Program-made: the position numbers and the translations under genes
Assembly (NCBI RefSeq): GCF_900102725.1
Contig: NZ_FNJW01000008.1
Span: 1,886,501-1,950,500 of the forward strand
DNA: 64,000 nt
Origin: Carnobacterium viridans
Lineage (GTDB): Bacteria; Bacillota; Bacilli; Lactobacillales; Carnobacteriaceae
Reading direction: 5' to 3'
Notes under the pieces: generated by a model
The model's database searches: none
What the model was told of the DNA's origin: nothing
The model's input: only the letters and a program-made list of their open reading frames with translations
In this document: piece after piece, positions 58,828-64,000 of the stretch
How the letters are laid out: each line of letters begins with the position of its first letter
How positions within the stretch are numbered: position 1 is the stretch's first letter

Positions 58828-59310
58828 TTGAAAGAAGAAGAAAAAGAATTAACTTTAGAAGAGTTACAAGAGCAACTAAAAGAGTTAAAAGCTGAAAATG
58901 AAGCTTTAAAAGCTAAACTTGAAGCACCAGCAACAGAAGAAGTTGAAGAGGATTTAGAAACACCAGAGGAAACAGAGGAAACACCAGAGGCAGTAGAGGA
59001 AGTACCAGAGGAAGCACCAGAGGACGAAGACAAAGAAACAGCACTACAAACTAGACTAGAAGCTTTGTGGCAACGCGAGGTAAGTATAGAGTTGAAATCG
59101 GCAGGCTTAGAAGCCTTTGCAGAGTTTATCAATGTTGAAGTAGATGATAGTGAAGCTTTGACAGCAAAAGTTAAAGAGTTGAAAGCTTTGTTAGAAAGTT
59201 TTGAAGTTGAAGAAACCTATCAACCTACCAATCATAGTAATACAGACGCTTATAGCTTAGCTAAAGCAAAGAAAGACCCTAAAGCAATGTTAAAAGCACG
59301 ATTAGGGTAA
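58828..59310 (+). CDS. Putative phage scaffold protein
   Basis: The 160-aa protein starts at TTG 58828, 9 bases after AAAGGAGG. Its first half is a very acidic, low-complexity coiled coil (ELTLEELQEQLKELKAENEA, then Glu/Pro/Thr repeats). The C-terminal part is helical and ends with a basic tail (LAKAKKDPKAMLKARLG). Highly charged helical proteins directly upstream of the capsid gene are typically scaffolds that guide head assembly. The call rests on composition and position. Confidence 0.75.
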   Translation: MKEEEKELTLEELQEQLKELKAENEALKAKLEAPATEEVEEDLETPEETEETPEAVEEVPEEAPEDEDKETALQTRLEALWQREVSIELKSAGLEAFAEFINVEVDDSEALTAKVKELKALLESFEVEETYQPTNHSNTDAYSLAKAKKDPKAMLKARLG

Positions 59311-59342
59311 TAAAAATACAAAATAGAAAAGGAAGTTTTTAA

Positions 59343-60227
59343 ATGTTTGATACGAATAAATTAACTACACAAGAAAATATTAGTTTAAGCGATACAATTG
59401 GATTGGTTGCTCCTAAAGCGACACCATTATTCAGCTTATTATTGGCACAAGGACGCACTGTTAAAGCAGGCGGAAAATACCATGTATGGAGAGAAAAAAC
59501 TTTAGATAACAGCAATGCAACAGCACTCGAAGGCGCTATTCCTAATATGGTAAACAGTGGACGTGCGGAACTTAATAACGTTACTCAAATTTTCAGCAAA
59601 GGTACAGAAGTTTCTGGTACGGCACAAGCGACTGAAATCGGTGCTAGTCAATCAGACTTATTACTTTCAGAAATCAATGACCGTCAAATCGAGCTTGCTA
59701 TTGCTATCGAAAAAGCACTTTTAACGGGTGTTAAAAATGATGGTTCCAACGGTGAAGCACGTCAAATGGATGGTTTAGTAAACTGGATTCATGTAGACAA
59801 CGTTGTTGAAGCAGACGCTGTTATCAGCGAGAAAGATATTCGTTCTTTAGCTAAAGCTTTGTTTGAAGCTGGAAATGAAGAAGGAGAGTTTTACGCATTT
59901 GTAAATGCTGACATGAAAGAAGCCATTGACGAAATCTTTGCAGACAAATACAGCTACGTACACAAAACAAATGAATTCGGTATCGTGGTAGATGAAGTTG
60001 TTACTTCTTTTGGTACGATTAACGTTGTCTTAGACCGTTTTGCTCCAGTTAACAAGATCGTTGCGGTAAACGTTGACGCTCTTAAACTTGCAATGCTACG
60101 TGAACCTCACTATGAAGAACTTGCTAAAACAGGCGACTCTATCAAAGGCATGACAGTCGCAGAAATTTCCATCGAGGTAGCTTCTAAAAAAGCAGTAGCA
60201 GTTTTAAACGTAACACCAGCAGTATAA
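59343..60227 (+). CDS. Major capsid protein (HK97 fold, SU10/DUF5309-like)
   Basis: The 294-aa protein starts at ATG 59343 after AAAAGGAAGTTTTTAA. Its N-terminal region (NISLSDTIGLVAPKATPLFS ... RTVKAGGKYHVWREKTL), the EVSGTAQATEIG and DRQIELAIAIEKALLTG segments, and the C-terminal TSFGTINVVLDRF / KTGDSIKGMTVAEISIEV are typical of SU10-type capsid proteins. Codons are more biased towards host preference than those of other element genes, fitting high expression. It is the last gene of the element; no tail genes follow. Confidence 0.87.
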   Translation: MFDTNKLTTQENISLSDTIGLVAPKATPLFSLLLAQGRTVKAGGKYHVWREKTLDNSNATALEGAIPNMVNSGRAELNNVTQIFSKGTEVSGTAQATEIGASQSDLLLSEINDRQIELAIAIEKALLTGVKNDGSNGEARQMDGLVNWIHVDNVVEADAVISEKDIRSLAKALFEAGNEEGEFYAFVNADMKEAIDEIFADKYSYVHKTNEFGIVVDEVVTSFGTINVVLDRFAPVNKIVAVNVDALKLAMLREPHYEELAKTGDSIKGMTVAEISIEVASKKAVAVLNVTPAV

Positions 60228-60438
60228 TTTAACTTAAGGTTTTAAACGCCATAAAAAGGCATAAAACAAGAACACGAAAACATAAAAACATAATTAATAA
60301 ATAAGTTTTGTTTATGCGTTCACATCATCATGACTTCTTTTTTAATAAAAACAAAGTAGGAAGTTGGTTCCTTCCTACTAGTGGTTGCTAGTCCGCTTAA
60401 AAAAATTAGCACATAAAACTTGTCTAAAGGCATTAAAG

Positions 60439-60474
60439 TAAGGGTAATCATGTTAATTCATGGTTGCCCTTTTG
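60439..60474 (+). terminator. Rightward terminator after the capsid gene
   Basis: AAGGGTAATCATG pairs with CATGGTTGCCCTT and T residues follow. It closes the capsid transcript before the right att site. Confidence 0.8.
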
Positions 60475-60536
60475 TCGTTTATTGGTATAGCTACTATTAA
60501 AAGTTGTTTGTTTCGGCATACATTTACTTAAAAACG

Positions 60537-60565
60537 TTGTGAAATAAGTAGAAGAATGCTATTAT
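60537..60565 (+). promoter_or_regulatory. Outward promoter at the right end, next to attR
   Basis: The -35 TTGTGA (60537-60542), a 17-bp spacer and the extended -10 TGC-TATTAT (60557-60565). An ATAGTGGT half-site overlaps the -10 edge (60564-60571). In the integrated state it transcribes only the eno-end copy. In an excised circle it would face the integrase gene. Confidence 0.7.
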
Positions 60566-60598
60566 AGTGGTAATAGAAATCAGAGGACAAGCTCTATA

Positions 60599-60772
60599 AC
60601 TGACCGTATTGCTAAATACAACCAATTGTTACGTATCGAAGATCAATTAGGCGATTTAGCTGTATACGAAGGTTTACAAGCTTTCTACAACCTAAAAAAC
60701 AAATAAGAATTTAAGTTAAACTAAATTCTTGAATAGAGAAACACTTCATTAGTTGAGGCAACGCAACTAATG
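60599..60772. repeat. attR: right copy of the 174-bp eno-end repeat
   Basis: Identical to 47228-47401. It includes the last 108 coding bases of eno without a start, so it is not a gene. Its right edge runs on into the complete eno terminator, so this side continues into the original chromosome. Confidence 0.93.
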
Positions 60773-60791
60773 AAGTGTTTTTTATTTTTTT
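60739..60791 (+). terminator. Original eno terminator, now displaced by the element
   Basis: AAACACTTCATTAGTTG (60739-60755) pairs perfectly with CAACTAATGAAGTGTTT (60764-60780), followed by a long T run. Only the first half of this hairpin survives intact at the left junction. Confidence 0.93.
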
Positions 60792-60843
60792 AAATTTATG
60801 TTTTTTTTAGAGCAGTTAGAATATAATCAAATCAATTACAGGA

Positions 60844-61014
60844 AATGTCTGGAGGAATAGGGAGTGCTTGTAGCCGTGCATTGGATTCAATGCAAATTAC
60901 AAAGCGTTAGCGCTTCAGCGATTACGCTTTGTTTAAGGCTTGAAAGCTTTGAAGACTACAGGCTTCAAGCGATCCCATGGCTCTCCACAAGCAAACCTGT
61001 CATTCCGAAGAGAT
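60844..61014. repeat. Foldback (MITE-like) dispersed repeat, copy 2
   Basis: The reverse complement of this segment matches 19267-19446 over nearly its whole length, with scattered substitutions and a gap of about 9 bases. Shared blocks include ATTACAAAGCGTT, GATTACGCTTTGTTTAAGGC and CCATGGCTCTCCACAAGCAA. It has the same inverted ends. The open frame at 60864-61118 runs through it and is not a gene. Confidence 0.75.
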
Positions 61015-61077
61015 TTTTCAAGCACCCTATCATTCATCAAATAATTTTTATTAGAAGTGTACAAAAATTGAACAATC

Positions 61078-61125
61078 GTATCAGTTTTGATACACAAATA
61101 TTACTGTATCAAAAATAATGATACA
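61078..61125. promoter_or_regulatory. Alternating TGTATCA/TGATACA half-sites upstream of the LevR-type gene
   Basis: TTTTGATACA (61085-61094) and TGTATCAAAA (61105-61114) form a perfect inverted repeat. TGTATCA (61105-61111) also pairs with TGATACA (61119-61125), and CGTATCA lies just before. Such an array suggests cooperative repressor or activator binding. A possible -10 (TAGAAT, about 61143) follows. Confidence 0.5.
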
Positions 61126-61184
61126 AACTGGACTATTTGTGATAGAATGTAAGCGATTAAGAATATAGGAAGGCAGGTAACTAA

Positions 61185-64000
61185 ATGAAGAGAAGAGATT
61201 TAGTTTATCAGTTTGTTAAAAAGCATACGGAAAAACTTACTAGTGAAGAAATAGAATTTGGATCAGGACTAACGACTAGCGAAGTTTCTGATGCTTTGAA
61301 TATTGTTCGTACAAACGTAAGCAAAGAATTAAATCTTCTAGTTCGCGAAGGAAAAATAGCGAAACTTGAAGGAAGACCTGTGCGATATATTGACAGCAGT
61401 TGCTTAAAGTGGAAGCCTTTATCTAAACCTGTAAAATCCTATAAAGATGAATCATTAATCAAAAAGAAACCGACAATAGAAGAGCCAAGTGATGCTAGAA
61501 AAAATGACCATAATTTATTTGAGTACATGATTGGGTCAAATGGCAGTTTGAAAAATCAAATGGAGCAAGCAAAAGCAGCCATTTTTTATCCACCAAAAGG
61601 GTTAAACAGTCTGATTATTGGTCCGACTGGATCAGGAAAAACTTTTTTTGCAAATGCTATATACCAGTATTCTCAGGATAAAGGCATCATTGAACCAAAA
61701 CAGTCTTTGATTATTTTTAACTGTGCAGATTATTCGCAAAATCCACAGTTGCTGATGTCTCATTTATTTGGACATACTAAGGGTGCATATACTGGAGCTA
61801 CGGAAGCAAAAGAAGGATTATTATTAAAAGCAGACAATAACATGTTGTTTTTAGATGAAATCCATCGATTACCTCCAGAAGGACAAGAAATGTTGTTTTA
61901 CTTTATGGATACAGGTACATTCCAACCAATGGGAGAAACAGAAAAAAGGTATTCTGCTAAAGTTCGCATTATTTGTGCAACCACTGAAGACCCAAGTTCA
62001 GCTTTATTGAAGACATTCGTGCGACGGATTCCAGTAACCATTCAATTGCCAGCATTTAATGAGCGACCAGCGAATGAACGTATCCAACTGCTTAAATTAT
62101 TATTATCTATTGAAGCGAACCGTATTGATAAACGAATCGTTATCGAAGAAAATGTAGTTAAAGCTTTACTTGGAAGCGTTACTTATGGAAATATCGGTCA
62201 ATTGAAATCCAGCATTCAATTGGCTTGTGCAAAAGCTTTTTTGAACAGTATGGACAACAATGAAGAAATGCTGATCAACATGGAATTACTAACGGAAGAG
62301 CTGCAAGATGGGCTGGTCAATCTTGCAAGAAATCGAGATGAATTGAATGAGATCAGCAACTACCTTGAACCACGTATGATTATCCATCCTAAAGATTCTG
62401 TCTATATGTTGGAGCAGGATACCTATGAATTACCATTTAATTTATATGAAATCATCGGAGATAAAGCTGTTATGCTCAAAGATGAAGGTTTGAATCAAGA
62501 AGATATTGAAAATTTTATTACAACAGACATTAATCTTCATTTAAAATCATTTTATAAAACGAATCAATTGATTCCTAATAATGAGCATAATTTAAGAGAT
62601 ATTGTTGAACAAGAAGTAATCACACTGACGAAAGAAATTTGGAAAATGGCGGAAGACCAATTAGGATATCATTTTAAACAAAACTTCTTATACGCTATGA
62701 GTTTGCATCTCAGCTCTTTTATCAAACGTTCAAAAGAAGGTTTTGTACAAATCAAACAAAACAGTGAATTGGATAAATTGATTTTGAATTACCAAAATGA
62801 ATATGAAGTAGCCATCATGATTAAAAGCCATATGAAAGAAAACTACCAAATTAACGTTCCAGAAGTAGAATGCTGGTATCTAACCATGCTGCTGGTCTCT
62901 TTAAAGGAACAAAATAATTTAGGAGATGTTGGAATCGTTGTCGCTGCGCATGGACGCACGACAGCGACAAGCATGGTTCAAGTTGTAGTTAAATTACTGG
63001 ATATTAAAAATATTGAAGCGGTAGATATGCCTTTGGAAATGAGTCCTCAACAAGCCTATAAATTGGTTTTAACTTCTATTCAGAATGTTAATGAAGGCAA
63101 GGGTGTATTGCTATTGGTCGATATGGGCTCTCTGACAACGTTTGGCGAAAAAGCGATGCGTGAGACAGATATTGCTGTAAAAACATTAGATATGGTAACC
63201 ACACCTCTTGTCTTAGAAGCAGCACGAAAGACGTCTTTTATGGACAACCAATTAGATGAAATTTATTGGTCTTTAAAAAACTTCAGAGGATACAGCAACC
63301 TTCCCGCAGACAAACCGGACTTTCTATCTACATCAAAACAACAAGAAATTTACAAACCAAAAGCGATTATTACGATTTGTTCAACAGGTGAAGGGACAGC
63401 CGTACGTATCAAGGAACGTGTAGAAAGCTTGTTGGAAGATTTTATTGATGAAACCATTGAAATTTTTTCCATTTCTTTAATTGGTATGGAAGAAGAAGTT
63501 CAAAAAAATTCAAATGATTATCAAGTTTTAGCCACAGCGGGAATAGCAAAACCGGCATTAAATGTTCCACATTTATCCTTAGAAGAATTATTTCAGTCTT
63601 CAGGAGATGAAAAAGTTAGGCAAATCATTTTGGATCAGCAATACGCTGAAGGAAGCTATGTGGAGTCCATGGATACAAAACAGCTATGTGAAGAATACCT
63701 AGCTACTTACTTTACCTTTCTTAATCCGCGAAAGTTTATCAATATATTATGGGATTACACAGAAGTTATAGAAGAAAAATTAAATAAAAATTTGAGTAAT
63801 AGTGTTCAAATTGGTCTAGTGATGCATATGGCTGGTGTGATTGAACGAGTATTATTTAACGATCCGATGAGTCCATCTGACGAAATACTTAATAGGGATT
63901 CGATTTATTATCAATCGGTTAAAGAAGCCAATGAACTGCTTGAATCAAGATTAAATATAACTATTGTAGAATCAGAGATAGATTACATTGTTAATATTGT
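61185..64000 (+). CDS. levR: LevR/ManR-family sigma-54-dependent PTS operon activator (3' end outside window)
   Basis: The frame is open from ATG 61185 (MKRRDLVYQFVKKHTEKLTS), after GGAAGGCAGGTAACTAA, to the window end, 938 codons. Domains: N-terminal winged helix (about 1-80, SEVSDALNIVRTNVSKELNLL); sigma-54 AAA+ domain with Walker A GPTGSGKTFFANA, the GAYTGAT loop that contacts sigma-54 and Walker B NMLFLDEIHRLP; then PRD-type and PTS EIIA-like (VGIVVAAHGRTTATSM) regulatory domains. Such proteins switch on mannose-class PTS operons with -12/-24 promoters, controlled by phosphorylation from HPr and EII. The target operon is not in the window. Confidence 0.93.
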   Translation, partial: MKRRDLVYQFVKKHTEKLTSEEIEFGSGLTTSEVSDALNIVRTNVSKELNLLVREGKIAKLEGRPVRYIDSSCLKWKPLSKPVKSYKDESLIKKKPTIEEPSDARKNDHNLFEYMIGSNGSLKNQMEQAKAAIFYPPKGLNSLIIGPTGSGKTFFANAIYQYSQDKGIIEPKQSLIIFNCADYSQNPQLLMSHLFGHTKGAYTGATEAKEGLLLKADNNMLFLDEIHRLPPEGQEMLFYFMDTGTFQPMGETEKRYSAKVRIICATTEDPSSALLKTFVRRIPVTIQLPAFNERPANERIQLLKLLLSIEANRIDKRIVIEENVVKALLGSVTYGNIGQLKSSIQLACAKAFLNSMDNNEEMLINMELLTEELQDGLVNLARNRDELNEISNYLEPRMIIHPKDSVYMLEQDTYELPFNLYEIIGDKAVMLKDEGLNQEDIENFITTDINLHLKSFYKTNQLIPNNEHNLRDIVEQEVITLTKEIWKMAEDQLGYHFKQNFLYAMSLHLSSFIKRSKEGFVQIKQNSELDKLILNYQNEYEVAIMIKSHMKENYQINVPEVECWYLTMLLVSLKEQNNLGDVGIVVAAHGRTTATSMVQVVVKLLDIKNIEAVDMPLEMSPQQAYKLVLTSIQNVNEGKGVLLLVDMGSLTTFGEKAMRETDIAVKTLDMVTTPLVLEAARKTSFMDNQLDEIYWSLKNFRGYSNLPADKPDFLSTSKQQEIYKPKAIITICSTGEGTAVRIKERVESLLEDFIDETIEIFSISLIGMEEEVQKNSNDYQVLATAGIAKPALNVPHLSLEELFQSSGDEKVRQIILDQQYAEGSYVESMDTKQLCEEYLATYFTFLNPRKFINILWDYTEVIEEKLNKNLSNSVQIGLVMHMAGVIERVLFNDPMSPSDEILNRDSIYYQSVKEANELLESRLNITIVESEIDYIVNI

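Larger units (their letters stand above)
60228..60598. other. Gene-free right end of the element
   Basis: These 371 bases hold a short hairpin (GTAGGAAG...CTTCCTAC, near 60356-60379), a rightward terminator at 60439-60474 and a promoter at 60537-60565. No gene is seen. Confidence 0.6.

Noticed and set aside
60599-60707. Partial eno copy considered as a pseudogene or truncated enolase
   Set aside because: It is exactly the integration repeat and has no start; it is an att site, not a decayed gene.
60864-61118. 84-codon frame after the eno terminator
   Set aside because: It runs through the second foldback repeat; the other copy of the repeat has no corresponding gene.

Overview
This window is chromosome of a low-GC Gram-positive bacterium of the order Lactobacillales. 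Carnobacterium or a close relative is the best guess. The reasons are the AT-rich sequence, AGGAGG-type ribosome binding sites with ATG, TTG and GTG starts, and typical Firmicutes neighbourhoods: secA-prfB-ftsEX, hprK-lgt-gpsA-galU, rapZ-yvcK-whiA and cggR-gap-pgk-tpiA-gpmI-eno. The liaXYZ-type operon points to the Enterococcus/Carnobacterium side of the order. Genus-level naming is inference. Apart from a few leftward RNA signals, everything is on the + strand.

Layout. 1-9165: end of secA, prfB with its programmed +1 frameshift, ftsE-ftsX, a secreted NlpC/P60 wall hydrolase probably driven by FtsEX, a MinJ-like PDZ membrane protein, and the PhoP-PhoR two-component system. 9247-19179: two complete phosphate-uptake operons in tandem (pstS-C-A-B-phoU, then pstS-C-A-B-B-phoU), each preceded by PhoP-box-like TTTACA repeats. 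19180-25832: a foldback repeat, an HD nucleotidase, uvrA with an SOS-box-like site, and liaXYZ. 26151-36605: hprK-lgt-gpsA-galU, a TPR protein, trxB, a phosphohexomutase and rapZ-yvcK-whiA. 36783-39850: tRNA-Arg(CCG), a dus gene, clpP with a CtsR box, and a DsbA-fold protein. 40121-47335: the central glycolytic operon led by cggR.

47228-60772 is an inserted element of about 13.4 kb at the 3' end of eno. A perfect 174-bp duplication of the eno end flanks it (47228-47401 and 60599-60772), and a tyrosine integrase lies just inside the left end. Its recognisable cargo is the head and DNA-packaging half of a tailed phage: small terminase, large terminase (broken by an in-frame TGA), SPP1-type portal, two unassigned proteins, a scaffold-like protein and a major capsid protein. 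I see no tail, lysis or repressor genes. This is the gene content of a capsid-forming phage satellite (cf-PICI-like) or a strongly reduced prophage. The element also carries about 570 nt of densely structured, gene-free sequence that ends in a strong leftward terminator (48434-49000). This looks like a large ornate non-coding RNA of the ROOL/GOLLD kind. Other element features are convergent short transcripts, shared ATAGTGGT sites near several promoters, and a promoter at the right end that would face the integrase gene only in the excised circle.

After the element come the intact eno terminator, a second inverted copy of the foldback repeat, and a LevR-family sigma-54-dependent activator that runs off the window.
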